Counted from the first letter of the stretch, positions 54,681 to 62,983 are shown. The stretch is DNA of 64,000 bases from Moritella sp. Urea-trap-13 (GCF_002836355.1 NZ_PJCA01000001.1:186001-250000); one strand, 5' to 3'. The notes: a model not told the origin generated them from the sequence alone. Made by a program: numbers and translations.

Positions 54681-54689
54681 ATAAAATAT

Positions 54690-54775
54690 TGGTGCCCGAG
54701 GCCGGAATTGAACCGGCACGCCTATTAAGCGAGGGATTTTAAATCCCTTGTGTCTACCGATTTCACCACTCGGGC
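54690..54775 (-). tRNA. tRNA-Leu(TAA), copy 2
   Basis: Identical in sequence to copy 1 over the mature gene with CCA (86 bases); anticodon TAA. It is solitary, lying between the DUF3943 gene and the pilin-like gene. Confidence 0.97.
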
Positions 54776-54858
54776 ACTGAATTTTTTATTAATCAGTTTT
54801 CAGTGCAAAACTAATCAATTAAATTTGTGTCTAAGGCTTTGCCTTGAGAACGAGGTAC

Positions 54859-54886
54859 ACTTTACTTGATTCTAATAATGAGTCAA
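54859..54886 (-). promoter_or_regulatory. Promoter of tRNA-Leu copy 2
   Basis: On the minus strand, TTGACT (54886-54881) and TAAAGT (54864-54859) have a 16-base spacer. It is a near copy of the promoter of tRNA-Leu copy 1. Confidence 0.75.
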
Positions 54887-54974
54887 TAGAATATCAATCG
54901 ATTTAAAGCAACTGATTTAAAAACAACCTATTTAGCATATTTCGCGCAATTATAATGTATACAAGGCGTTAGTT

Positions 54975-56381
54975 CTAACGCTCACCATTACCAAAGCGGT
55001 AAATAACCTGGCCACTGGCTAAATCATCATTGGCTGAAAACTTAGTACCATAATAATGTTGCCAATCAAATTGCAGAGCCCAATTACGATCTAGTTTGTA
55101 ATATATGCCAACGCCTGCATTACCCTGGAATGTTTTAATATCTCGATCCTGATCCTTGAGTGCCTCACCTAAGCCAATATTGATATAAGGACGTAAATCG
55201 TTATCCGCATTGAAGTAATACTGCATATCAACGCTATAGTTCTCATAAACAATATGCTCTGCGCTGGTTTTCTCTTTCATTTCACCACGACTATAACTTA
55301 GACGCGACGAAAACTCGGGGCTAAAGTAAAGACCGAGACTGAATATCGGTGCCCAGCCATTTTCAAGCCCCCACTCATCATCCAAATTAAGATAAGCATA
55401 ACCAGCAGAAAAACCAACAATACCAAAATCAACCGGATCGTCAGCGCCTGCAGCATTATACATATCACTACGCGCCTTGGTCGAATTGCCTTTACCACTA
55501 CCCATCGCGTATCTGAGATTGATTTTAACCTGAGTTTCCGAGCTGCCATTCGGTAAGCTAACTTCTTGAATTCCTACATAGCCAGTACCCGCTATAACCA
55601 CCTGTTTACCCACTAACTGGTTAATGCCATGGCCTATACTGTCTACAGGGTCAAGGAAGAATAACGCTGTACTGCCAAGCGCTTCAGAACCCCAGACTGT
55701 GCCACCGCCCTGGATAATGTCTTTTTCCTGATTAAACGCCCACTCACCGTACACCCAACCAAGCACAGGCGTGACAACCAGATCCTGTAGTGCAGGTATT
55801 TCAGCAAATGCTTCGATACCATATTCCCAATAGAAAGTAGACATCAGCGCTGAATAAATAAAAGCATCCCACTGTCGGTAGCCTGATTTACGCGCTGACT
55901 GGTAATACACGCCACCAAAATAAGGATGGCCGATGTAATTGATGTACCACACATCCCGATCCCAAACAGGTCCCTCTCGTACATTGTCCCACCACTTTTC
56001 AGCTAGCCGTTCATCACTCGTTTCCCAATTGGTAATATCACTTGGCAATACCGCTAAAAACCCCGCAACACCAACACCATACCAAGCCACAGATTTAGTT
56101 TGTGACCATAGCCGTTCGCCATCTTCGCCATTGGCTGTATCAAACAGTGAAATTTTATATGGCTGTGCGTAAACGCTATAAGGCAGGTTTTTATCTTCCC
56201 AACTACTATTTGTAACGGTCACAATAGATACTTCATTTACGGGCGTAGAAGTGATAACGACGTCTTCAGGCGCAGCAGGACTAGGTATTACTTCTTCAGC
56301 GCTAATATGAGTGCTATTGAGCAATAATGTGGTGGTGAAGAGTATTTTATATAGCTGAAGTATCATTCCTTGATCTGTCAT
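54975..56381 (-). CDS. DUF3943 family outer-membrane-like protein
   Basis: This protein of about 468 residues has a signal sequence (ILQLYKILFTTTLLLNSTHI) ending near SAEE. The DUF3943-type core contains WYINYIGHPYFGGVYYQSAR, FYWEYGIEAFAEIPALQDL and TPVLGWVYGEW. The C-terminal half has alternating aromatic beta strands ending VIYRFGNGER, as in a beta-barrel. ATG at 56381 with GAG upstream is chosen over a start 14 codons earlier. Its role is unknown; it probably resides in the outer membrane. It lies alone between tRNA genes. Confidence 0.8.
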   Translation of the reverse strand: MTDQGMILQLYKILFTTTLLLNSTHISAEEVIPSPAAPEDVVITSTPVNEVSIVTVTNSSWEDKNLPYSVYAQPYKISLFDTANGEDGERLWSQTKSVAWYGVGVAGFLAVLPSDITNWETSDERLAEKWWDNVREGPVWDRDVWYINYIGHPYFGGVYYQSARKSGYRQWDAFIYSALMSTFYWEYGIEAFAEIPALQDLVVTPVLGWVYGEWAFNQEKDIIQGGGTVWGSEALGSTALFFLDPVDSIGHGINQLVGKQVVIAGTGYVGIQEVSLPNGSSETQVKINLRYAMGSGKGNSTKARSDMYNAAGADDPVDFGIVGFSAGYAYLNLDDEWGLENGWAPIFSLGLYFSPEFSSRLSYSRGEMKEKTSAEHIVYENYSVDMQYYFNADNDLRPYINIGLGEALKDQDRDIKTFQGNAGVGIYYKLDRNWALQFDWQHYYGTKFSANDDLASGQVIYRFGNGER

Positions 56382-56483
56382 GCAGTACTCAATTTGTAAT
56401 TTTATATAACACAAACATAGCATTGCATGCTGTATCCTGCATTTATCAGCTGTAAGTATTTTTGGAGGCTAAATTTTAGATAC

Positions 56484-56507
56484 AAAAAAACCAGCATCAG
56501 CTGGTTA
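56484..56507 (-). terminator. Terminator of the Leu-Cys tRNA array
   Basis: On the minus strand, AACCAGC and GCTGGTT enclose TGAT, with T continuing for five more bases. It follows the last tRNA-Cys by about 30 bases. Confidence 0.85.
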
Positions 56508-56538
56508 GGGTATTTATAATCAATTTACATTTAGAATA

Positions 56539-56612
56539 TGGAGGCGGGTCCCGAAGTCGAATCGAGGTCCACGGATTTGCAATCCGCTGCATAGCCACTC
56601 TGCCAACCCGCC
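56539..56612 (-). tRNA. tRNA-Cys(GCA), copy 1
   Basis: The 74-base gene with CCA has acceptor GGCGGGT, the anticodon stem-loop GGATTGCAAATCC giving GCA, and discriminator T. It is the last tRNA of the tandem array. Confidence 0.97.
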
Positions 56613-56692
56613 ATATACTGTGATGACAAATTAATTGTTAACACAGAGTGCTAATTTTATATCTTAGCGATATACACTATTTAAGTATTAGT

Positions 56693-56778
56693 TGGTGCCC
56701 GAGGCCGGAATTGAACCGGCACGCCTATTAAGCGAGGGATTTTAAATCCCTTGTGTCTACCGATTTCACCACTCGGGC
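56693..56778 (-). tRNA. tRNA-Leu(TAA), copy 3
   Basis: Identical to copies 1 and 2 over the mature sequence; anticodon TAA. Member of the tandem array. Confidence 0.97.
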
Positions 56779-56848
56779 ACTGAATTATTTTTATAGTTTA
56801 TTCGTTCCAGTGCAGAACCAATAAACTTGCTCTTTCAAGCTTAAATCA

Positions 56849-56922
56849 TGGAGGCGGGTCCCGAAGTCGAATCGAGGTCCACGGATTTGCAATCCGCTGC
56901 ATAGCCACTCTGCCAACCCGCC
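56849..56922 (-). tRNA. tRNA-Cys(GCA), copy 2
   Basis: Same 74-base sequence as copy 1, anticodon GCA. Spacers on both sides resemble those of the neighbouring Leu-Cys units. Confidence 0.97.
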
Positions 56923-57010
56923 ATATCCTGCCATCACAATTTTCGTTGCTAATACAGGGTGCTAATTTTACATCTTAGCGAGATATACTATTGCTAGCAT
57001 TAGTAATAAT

Positions 57011-57096
57011 TGGTGCCCGAGGCCGGAATTGAACCGGCACGCCTATTAAGCGAGGGATTTTAAATCCCTTGTGTCTACCGATTTCACCACTCGGGC
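57011..57096 (-). tRNA. tRNA-Leu(TAA), copy 4
   Basis: Same 86-base sequence as the other Leu copies, anticodon TAA. Confidence 0.97.
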
Positions 57097-57163
57097 ACTG
57101 AATTTTTATAGTTTATCCGTTCCAGTGCAGAACCAACAAACTCGCTCTTTCAAGCTTTAATCA

Positions 57164-57237
57164 TGGAGGCGGGTCCCGAAGTCGAATCGAGGTCCACGGA
57201 TTTGCAATCCGCTGCATAGCCACTCTGCCAACCCGCC
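57164..57237 (-). tRNA. tRNA-Cys(GCA), copy 3
   Basis: Same 74-base sequence as the other Cys copies, anticodon GCA. Confidence 0.97.
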
Positions 57238-57289
57238 ATATTTTACATTTAAAGTCATATGTTTAATGTTATATCTAACAAAAAGAAAT

Positions 57290-57375
57290 TGGTGCCCGAG
57301 GCCGGAATTGAACCGGCACGCCTATTAAGCGAGGGATTTTAAATCCCTTGTGTCTACCGATTTCACCACTCGGGC
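57290..57375 (-). tRNA. tRNA-Leu(TAA), copy 5
   Basis: Same 86-base sequence as the other Leu copies. It is the first gene of the tandem array, about 65 bases after the array promoter. Confidence 0.97.
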
Positions 57376-57441
57376 ACTGAATTCTTTTACATATCATCTA
57401 AGCTATTTTATCAAACCGCTGTAGACCCTATGTGCTGACGC

Positions 57442-57469
57442 ATTCTACAGACCTAAAAAATAGAGTCAA
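57442..57469 (-). promoter_or_regulatory. Promoter of the Leu-Cys tRNA array
   Basis: On the minus strand, TTGACT (57469-57464) and TAGAAT (57447-57442) have a 16-base spacer, followed by GCGTC. CTGTAGA at the -10 is repeated inverted as TCTACAG about 20 bases on, so the start region can fold. Confidence 0.8.
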
Positions 57470-57473
57470 CACC

Positions 57474-57540
57474 CTTTTAGCGGCAACGAACAAAACGCTT
57501 ACGTTTCAACCTAAACAGTCTGTTTTTTAACTAAAAGGGC
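57474..57540. other. Inverted repeat between pgsA and the tRNA promoter
   Basis: CTAAAAGGG and CCCTTTTAG lie at the two ends of this stretch and would form a 9-bp stem around about 50 bases. It directly abuts the -35 of the tRNA promoter. It may end pgsA transcription or mark an old rearrangement. Confidence 0.45.
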
Positions 57541-57603
57541 TTAAATGCCGCCATAATAGCGACTTACTCTAAAACAACTTATAGGGTTACTAGAAATAAT
57601 GTC

Positions 57604-58182
57604 TTAATCTTCGCTGGTTAACTCGCCCCACGCCGCAGAAAAGTACTGCACCATAGAAATCACGGTTAACACCATAGCGGCATAAAAAACTAAATACGCA
57701 AGATAGACCATCCACGGGCCTTGTTGCCAAATAAAACCGCCTAGCGCCATCATTTGCAAACTGGTTTTCCACTTACCTGCGTTACCAACTGCAACATTCG
57801 CACGTTTACCGAGATCTGCCATCCATTCACGTAAACCTGAAATAGCCAGCTCGCGGCCAATCATAATCAGCGCAGGGATCATCACCCATAATGCACTGTG
57901 CTCACCAATGGTGGCAGCGATACGGTCGTGATCGCCCGCTATCATCACTAGCGCCGTGATCACCATGATTTTGTCTGCAACAGGATCTAAGAATGCGCCA
58001 AGCTTGCTTGATACATTCCAACGTCTTGCTAGATAACCATCAAGGTAATCGGTTACGCCAGCAATAAAGAAGATCCACGTGGCAATATAAAACGAATTTT
58101 CAATTGGTAAATAAAACGCGAGAACAAAAAAAGGAATTAAAATCACGCGAAACAAAGTTAAAATATTGGGTATGTTTTTCAT
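57604..58182 (-). CDS. pgsA: CDP-diacylglycerol-glycerol-3-phosphate 3-phosphatidyltransferase
   Basis: This 192-residue membrane enzyme makes phosphatidylglycerophosphate from CDP-diacylglycerol and glycerol-3-phosphate. The CDP-alcohol phosphotransferase motif is visible in TDYLDGYLARRWNVSSKLGAFLDPVADK (DG...AR...G...D...D). IPNILTLFRVILIPFF opens the protein as in E. coli. The frame allows an ATG three codons earlier. It lies 49 bases after uvrC and precedes tRNAs, the same order as E. coli uvrC-pgsA-glyW-cysT-leuZ. Confidence 0.95.
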   Translation of the reverse strand: MKNIPNILTLFRVILIPFFVLAFYLPIENSFYIATWIFFIAGVTDYLDGYLARRWNVSSKLGAFLDPVADKIMVITALVMIAGDHDRIAATIGEHSALWVMIPALIMIGRELAISGLREWMADLGKRANVAVGNAGKWKTSLQMMALGGFIWQQGPWMVYLAYLVFYAAMVLTVISMVQYFSAAWGELTSED

Positions 58183-58231
58183 TATTCTCATGCTTTTGAA
58201 ATTGAAACATCTCTATAGTCCTATATCTTGC

Positions 58232-60085
58232 TTATTGATGCAATGAATCATAGATTTTTTCTGCTAAATCAATACTGATACCTGGTACTTTTGCAATTTC
58301 CTCCCTACTCGCACTGCGTAATTGCTGTAAGCCCCCCATGAATTTAAGTAATACTTGGCGACGTTTCGGCCCAACCCCAGTAATATTTTCTAACCCGCTA
58401 GTACGTTTAACTTTGTTCCGACGGGCACGATGTCCCGTAATGGCAAAACGATGAGATTCATCACGAATATGCTGTACCAGGTGCAATGCCGGTGAATCAC
58501 TGGGTAAATAAAACTCGGTATCAGCCACGTTATCCAATGCGCCGGACAAAATTAATGTTTCTAGGCCCGCTTTACGGGTCACGCCTTTAGCAATACCAAT
58601 TATTTTAGGTCGTTTAACGGCAAAGTTATCAGCGTACTGAGTAAGTACCTGCTCTGCCTGGGTCATCTGGCCTTTACCACCATCAATAAATAAAATATCC
58701 GGTATCTTATCCACTTCAATGGCCTTTTTAAAACGACGCTCTAATACTTGCGCCATCGCCGCGTAATCATCGCCACCGGTAATACCACTAATATTAAAGT
58801 GTCGATATTCGCTTTTATTCGGTCCATCGCGATTAAACACCACGCACGATGCCACCGTTTGCTCACCACCCGTATGACTAATATCGAAACATTCCATACG
58901 TTGGATCTTGCCATCAAAACTCAGTACTTTCTCTAACGCTTTAAAGCGGTTTAGCACTGTACTCTTGGTTGCTAGCTTAGTTGTTAATGCTGTTTCAGCA
59001 TTAGTAAGCGCTAACCTTAAAAACTTAGAACGATCGCCACGCTTAGGGTTAGTCAGCTTTATTTTGCGCCCTGCTAGTTGGCTTAAACTTGCCTCAATTA
59101 ATTCATGTTCTTCAGGTAACTCAGTTAACAGTACTTCTTTTGGGATCGCCTGCTGTGTTTCTTTATTCAGGTAATACTGTAATAAGAATGCTTGAATAAC
59201 TTCATTATTATCTGTGTTTACAGGCACGGTAGGAAAATAACTCCGACTGCCAAAGACTTTACCCGATCGCACGAATAACAGATGCACACAAGCAATGCCA
59301 TTTTTGAAGGCAAAACCAATCACATCCATTTCACCTAAATCAGACGTTACATATTGCTGTTCTTGAATGGTTCTTAGGGCTTGGATTTGATCGCGATAAC
59401 GTGCCGCGGCTTCAAAATCTAACTGTTGGCTAGCCTGCTCCATCTTAACCACTAATTCATTAATGACATCGATATTTTTACCCTTCAAGAACAACGCTGC
59501 AAGTGCTACTTGCTGGTCATACTCATCAGGATTGTGCATCTTTACACAAGGCCCTAAACAGCGTTTTAGCTGGAATTGTAAACACGGGCGAGAGCGGTTT
59601 TGATAATAACGGTCTTCACACTGACGCACAGGAAAGAGTTTTTGCATTAAATGCAGACTTTCTCGCACCGCACTGCCACTTGGATAAGGACCAAAATATT
59701 GCCCCTTACGCTTATTCCGCGTGCGGATAGACATTAGCTGTGGGTGTTTGTGATCGGTAATCAGAATATAAGGGTAAGACTTATCATCACGCAGTGACAC
59801 GTTGTAACGCGGCTGATAGCGCTTAATATAGGTATGCTCAAGTACCAAGGCTTCAGTTTCGGAGTGCGTTACCGTGACATCAATATTAGCGATATGCGTT
59901 ACCAGTACGCGGGTTTTTTCACGATCGACGGTTGCTCGAAAATAACTGCTTAAACGTTTGTGTAGATTTTTGGCTTTACCGACATAAATAACCACATCTT
60001 TATGATCATACATACGATAAACACCGGGCTGGTGCGAGACTGTTTTTAAAAAATCTTGATGATTGAATTGTTCTTTAGAAGGCAT
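58232..60085 (-). CDS. uvrC: Excinuclease ABC subunit C
   Basis: This protein of about 617 residues is the dual-incision nuclease of nucleotide excision repair. The GIY-YIG domain begins with [20 protein letters not shown], a UvrB-binding UVR motif lies at about 200-235 ([20 protein letters not shown]), and the RNase H-like endonuclease has [10 protein letters not shown] and FIDGGKGQM. The C-terminal HhH pair ends the protein ([20 protein letters not shown]). ATG at 60085 gives a family-like length; two starts up to 11 codons earlier are possible. Confidence 0.96.
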   Translation of the reverse strand: MPSKEQFNHQDFLKTVSHQPGVYRMYDHKDVVIYVGKAKNLHKRLSSYFRATVDREKTRVLVTHIANIDVTVTHSETEALVLEHTYIKRYQPRYNVSLRDDKSYPYILITDHKHPQLMSIRTRNKRKGQYFGPYPSGSAVRESLHLMQKLFPVRQCEDRYYQNRSRPCLQFQLKRCLGPCVKMHNPDEYDQQVALAALFLKGKNIDVINELVVKMEQASQQLDFEAAARYRDQIQALRTIQEQQYVTSDLGEMDVIGFAFKNGIACVHLLFVRSGKVFGSRSYFPTVPVNTDNNEVIQAFLLQYYLNKETQQAIPKEVLLTELPEEHELIEASLSQLAGRKIKLTNPKRGDRSKFLRLALTNAETALTTKLATKSTVLNRFKALEKVLSFDGKIQRMECFDISHTGGEQTVASCVVFNRDGPNKSEYRHFNISGITGGDDYAAMAQVLERRFKKAIEVDKIPDILFIDGGKGQMTQAEQVLTQYADNFAVKRPKIIGIAKGVTRKAGLETLILSGALDNVADTEFYLPSDSPALHLVQHIRDESHRFAITGHRARRNKVKRTSGLENITGVGPKRRQVLLKFMGGLQQLRSASREEIAKVPGISIDLAEKIYDSLHQ

Positions 60086-60144
60086 AAAATAAAAGACACC
60101 CGAAGGCATCTTTCTCAATTGAAATTAAGTAAAGTAATACTTAA

Positions 60145-60789
60145 TTATAGTGTATCTGCATCTAAGATACCGTGTCTAATCGCTAAGTGAGTCAATTCAA
60201 CGTCACCGTTAATATTAAGCTTACTGAATAAGCGATAGCGATAAGCATTAACAGTCTTAGAGTTAAGGTGTAGCTGCTCAGCAATATCAACTACTTTCTG
60301 TCCTTTCGTAATCATCATCATGATCTGTAACTCACGTTCAGACAAACTTTGAAAAGGACTTTCATCAGCAGATGAAAATTGGCTTAATGCCATTTGCTGT
60401 GCAATTTCAGGGGCTATATAACGTTGCCCACTATGCACTTTACGAATTGCGCCTAATACCTCTTCTGGTGCTGCACTTTTAGTTAGATAACCTGCACCAC
60501 CCGCTTGCATTACTTTGCTTGGGAAAGGTTCTTCCGTGTGTATCGTTAACACGATAATTCTAATATCAGGATTATTTCGTAAAATTTTACGTGTCGCTTC
60601 TAATCCGCCAATACCTGGCATGTTCATGTCCATCAAGATCACATCAGGTTGATTGTCTCGACAAAATTGAACGGCATCCTCTCCGCATGAAACTTCACCC
60701 ACGACTTTAATACCACGTACATCTTCAAGAATTCGGCGAATTCCGGTACGGACTAATTCGTGATCATCGACAAGGAATACATTAATCAA
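60145..60789 (-). CDS. uvrY: BarA/UvrY response regulator UvrY (GacA, VarA)
   Basis: This 214-residue LuxR/FixJ-type regulator controls csrB-type small RNAs in the BarA/UvrY system. The receiver has LVDDHELVRTGIRRIL and D54 (VILMDMNMPGIGG). The HTH contains LSERELQIMMMITKGQKV and LNSKTVNAYRYRLFSKLNI. No ATG exists in frame; TTG at 60789 has GGAGAT upstream and yields MINVFLVDDHE, as in E. coli. It precedes uvrC by about 60 bases, the conserved order. Confidence 0.95.
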   Translation of the reverse strand: MINVFLVDDHELVRTGIRRILEDVRGIKVVGEVSCGEDAVQFCRDNQPDVILMDMNMPGIGGLEATRKILRNNPDIRIIVLTIHTEEPFPSKVMQAGGAGYLTKSAAPEEVLGAIRKVHSGQRYIAPEIAQQMALSQFSSADESPFQSLSERELQIMMMITKGQKVVDIAEQLHLNSKTVNAYRYRLFSKLNINGDVELTHLAIRHGILDADTL

Positions 60790-60823
60790 AAGAATATCTC
60801 CGCATACACATACATACAATTTC

Positions 60824-60851
60824 TATAGAGCATAATACCTTAGATGGTCAA
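60824..60851 (-). promoter_or_regulatory. Candidate promoter of uvrY
   Basis: On the minus strand, TTGACC (60851-60846) and TCTATA (60829-60824) are 16 bases apart, about 35 bases before the chosen TTG start. The remaining gap to 61114 is AT-rich with no gene seen. Confidence 0.4.
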
Positions 60852-61114
60852 AAATAGGTTGTTATTTTTGCTATCTCGCTCGCCATATAAGCTAATATGC
60901 TTATACCAAATAATAATATCATATTATATATCAATAATTTAATAACGTTATGACTTTAAACCTAAAATGCGGTGCAGTTGGCAAAATAACAATTAGTTAC
61001 TAAGAAAGGCTGAGATTTCGGTCACTCTATAATTACTTTATAAATATATGTAAACGATATATATATTTTTATCGCTGATAATACAGTCGCTTATTAATTC
61101 GCCAGCATTGCTTA

Positions 61115-61142
61115 TTGCTTGCCGTTAAAAATATGTTACATT
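61115..61142 (+). promoter_or_regulatory. Candidate promoter of the small cysteine-rich gene
   Basis: TTGCTT (61115-61120) and TACATT (61137-61142) are 16 bases apart, about 31 bases upstream of the ATG. Confidence 0.35.
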
Positions 61143-61172
61143 TTGTCTACAGTTAGCTAAGAGGACGAACCC

Positions 61173-61334
61173 ATGGAAATACCGCAACCACAGTTAATAG
61201 AAAAACCCTATCCGCCTGCAGATGATGATTGTTGTGGCGGTGGCGCTTGTTGTCCGTGTGTTTGGGATTATTATTATGCACAACGAAAATTATGGAATGC
61301 ACAACGTGCAGCACTGCTTGAGCAAGCTGAGTAA
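61173..61334 (+). CDS. Oxidoreductase-like domain small protein
   Basis: This 53-residue protein has GAGGA about 8 bases before the ATG. It reads MEIPQPQLIEKPYPPADD, then DCCGGGACCPCVWDYYYAQ, and closes with a helix containing LWNAQRAALL. The pattern PP..DCCG.GCxxCVWD.Y resembles the oxidoreductase-like N-terminal domain (PF09791 as I recall), found as short proteins in bacteria and in eukaryotic proteins. Five cysteines are present, which suggests metal binding or redox chemistry; the actual function is unknown. It is divergent from uvrY. Confidence 0.82.
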   Translation: MEIPQPQLIEKPYPPADDDCCGGGACCPCVWDYYYAQRKLWNAQRAALLEQAE

Positions 61335-61377
61335 GCTGAGTAAGACAATATTTTGAATTTACTAATCGTCAGATAGC

Positions 61378-61413
61378 AAAAAGGCGCTGTTCTTTATCAG
61401 AACAGCGCCTTTT
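61378..61413 (-). terminator. Terminator of tRNA-Ser copy 1
   Basis: AAAAGGCGCTGTTCT and AGAACAGCGCCTTTT form a perfect 15-bp stem around TTATC. It also faces the small gene on the plus strand and could end that transcript too. Confidence 0.92.
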
Positions 61414-61422
61414 CTATGTAGA

Positions 61423-61513
61423 TGGCGGAGGAGGAGAGATTTGAACTCTCGAGGAGCTATTAACCCCTGCTGGTTTTCAAGACCAGTGCATTCGGCCACT
61501 CTGCCACCCCTCC
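61423..61513 (-). tRNA. tRNA-Ser(TGA), copy 1
   Basis: The 91-base class II tRNA gene with encoded CCA has acceptor GGAGGGG, the anticodon loop in GGTCTTGAAAACC giving TGA, and a long variable arm. Confidence 0.97.
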
Positions 61514-61528
61514 GCAGCAATGGAGCGT

Positions 61529-61557
61529 ATAATAGAGAGATAGCGGCGACTTGTAAA
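61529..61557 (-). promoter_or_regulatory. Promoter of tRNA-Ser copy 1
   Basis: On the minus strand, TTTACA (61557-61552) and TATTAT (61534-61529) have a 17-base spacer. The -10 region and the next 15 bases are shared by all three copies. Confidence 0.7.
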
Positions 61558-61853
61558 GCAAAAATCCAAAGCCTGCAAACTTCGCACAAAATAAAACCAA
61601 CTTGATCAACTTCCTAGCGACACAGCAAAATAAGTGCTTAAAAACATCTCATTCGAGAGCTCTATCAGTAAAGTCTCGATGACTATCAACTACACTAAAA
61701 AATGATAGTGCATGCAATGGTCTGATGGTGATGAGATAGTACTAAAATTAGGTACTAAAATAGAATAGTGGAATATTGAGAAAGAGTGCTGGGATCGTAT
61801 CAAACGAGAGTACTGAAAGGCGAACGGTCAGGAAAAGAATAAGCGTTAGATGC
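61558..61853. other. Gene-free spacer between tRNA-Ser copies 1 and 2
   Basis: About 300 bases with no frame I can support and no evident RNA gene. Many stops occur in all frames. Confidence 0.5.
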
Positions 61854-61883
61854 AAAAAAGGCGCTACCTTTGCAGATAGCGCC
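61854..61883 (-). terminator. Terminator of tRNA-Ser copy 2
   Basis: On the minus strand, GGCGCTA and TAGCGCC form the stem, followed by six T. It differs by few bases from the terminator of copy 3. Confidence 0.88.
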
Positions 61884-61897
61884 CTTCTCTATATAGA

Positions 61898-61988
61898 TGG
61901 CGGAGGAGGAGAGATTTGAACTCTCGAGGAGCTATTAACCCCTGCTGGTTTTCAAGACCAGTGCATTCGGCCACTCTGCCACCCCTCC
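61898..61988 (-). tRNA. tRNA-Ser(TGA), copy 2
   Basis: Same 91-base sequence as copy 1, anticodon TGA. Confidence 0.97.
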
Positions 61989-62003
61989 GCAGCAATGGAG
62001 CGT

Positions 62004-62032
62004 ATAATAGAGACATGATGGCGACTTGTAAA
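62004..62032 (-). promoter_or_regulatory. Promoter of tRNA-Ser copy 2
   Basis: On the minus strand, TTTACA (62032-62027) and TATTAT (62009-62004) have a 17-base spacer, the same module as copy 1 including AAGTCGCC after the -35. Confidence 0.7.
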
Positions 62033-62181
62033 TATCAACAAGCTAAAAATTGATAGCAAACGTTTTAAGCGTTTACTTTTCATTCGCTTCGCGCTGTAAT
62101 TCGACGATACAACACAATAACAAGTAACAGCAGAAAGCTGCTGTCGAACATAACACCGGTATTTATCATTAAAGGTGCAAC

Positions 62182-62796
62182 ATGGATAAACAAGCAGTCA
62201 AAATTACGCTCTATCGCTGGGCTGGTAATTGGGGACCTTTTCACATTAAGATCCCTTGTGGCGAATGCGCACTAACCAAAGATATTGTCTTGGATACCCT
62301 AAAAAATGAATTAGGTGGTATTCCGGTCGAGCTAGAAATTAAAGACTGGTTAAATGAATGGTGGCAACCGATGCTTAAAGGTGGTTGGCATGCCCCTATC
62401 GTCATGGTTGCAGATAAGGTGATCAGTCAGGGTCGCGCATTAAACCGCGGCGTATTAACCCAAGCCGTAATCGAAGCACATTCCCAACAAGTACCCATCA
62501 CAGGTCAGCACATTTTTGGCAAGCAAAACTGCCCGCATTGCCAACGCGCGAAAACATACTTACAACAAGCGAATATCGAATACATCTATCATGATGTGAT
62601 CACCAGTCCTCGCGCCCTTTATGAAATGCTCTCGAGAGTAAAGCCGTTAATCGATCCTAAACAACCGGTGACAGTACCGCAGATATGGATAGACGGGCAT
62701 TATGTTGGCGGCGCAGATGAGTTAAGTAGTATCGTAAAACAAGATGTAGAGGCAAATACAGAACGCGGGCAATGCTCCTTGTCTGAGAAGTTATGA
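62182..62796 (+). CDS. Two-domain thioredoxin-fold protein with C-terminal glutaredoxin
   Basis: This 204-residue protein has two thioredoxin-fold halves. The N-terminal one starts VKITLYRWAGNWGPFHIKIP and has CGEC at 26-29 at an unusual place, after a first strand and loop. The C-terminal half (about 105-200) is a glutaredoxin with CPHC (117-120), VTVPQIWIDGHYVGGADEL (cis-Pro and the GG glutathione-site pair). GGTG lies before the ATG. A role in glutathione-dependent thiol chemistry is inferred. It is inserted between tRNA-Ser copies 2 and 3, on the opposite strand. Confidence 0.85.
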   Translation: MDKQAVKITLYRWAGNWGPFHIKIPCGECALTKDIVLDTLKNELGGIPVELEIKDWLNEWWQPMLKGGWHAPIVMVADKVISQGRALNRGVLTQAVIEAHSQQVPITGQHIFGKQNCPHCQRAKTYLQQANIEYIYHDVITSPRALYEMLSRVKPLIDPKQPVTVPQIWIDGHYVGGADELSSIVKQDVEANTERGQCSLSEKL

Positions 62797-62848
62797 GGGT
62801 TGTGAGAGGTAACGAAAGTTATAAAAGTACTGATAAAGGCTAAAATGC

Positions 62849-62878
62849 AAAAAAGGCGCTATCTTTGCAGATAGCGCC
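62849..62878 (-). terminator. Terminator of tRNA-Ser copy 3
   Basis: GGCGCTATCT and AGATAGCGCC form a 10-bp stem with loop TTGC, followed on the minus strand by a T run. Confidence 0.9.
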
Positions 62879-62892
62879 CTTCTCTATATAGA

Positions 62893-62983
62893 TGGCGGAG
62901 GAGGAGAGATTTGAACTCTCGAGGAGCTATTAACCCCTGCTGGTTTTCAAGACCAGTGCATTCGGCCACTCTGCCACCCCTCC
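62893..62983 (-). tRNA. tRNA-Ser(TGA), copy 3
   Basis: Same 91-base sequence as copies 1 and 2, anticodon TGA. The -10 TATTAT and the leader are conserved (62984-63004), but sequence further upstream differs from the other copies and lacks their TTTACA. Confidence 0.97.

Noticed and set aside
53868-56381. Genomic island or prophage inserted at tRNA genes
   Set aside because: Only two host-like envelope genes are present, with no integrase, phage gene or attachment repeat beyond the tRNAs themselves.
53657-57375. Possible CRISPR or integron-like repeat array
   Set aside because: The repeats are complete tRNA-Leu and tRNA-Cys genes with cloverleaf structure, and there is no cas gene or integrase.
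57590-57772. 60-residue minus-strand frame over the pgsA end
   Set aside because: It overlaps pgsA in another frame and shows no protein features of its own.
61362-61589. Minus-strand frame across tRNA-Ser copy 1 (and the similar one at 62859-63047)
   Set aside because: Both are translations of the same tRNA-Ser sequence, so they are artefacts of an RNA gene.
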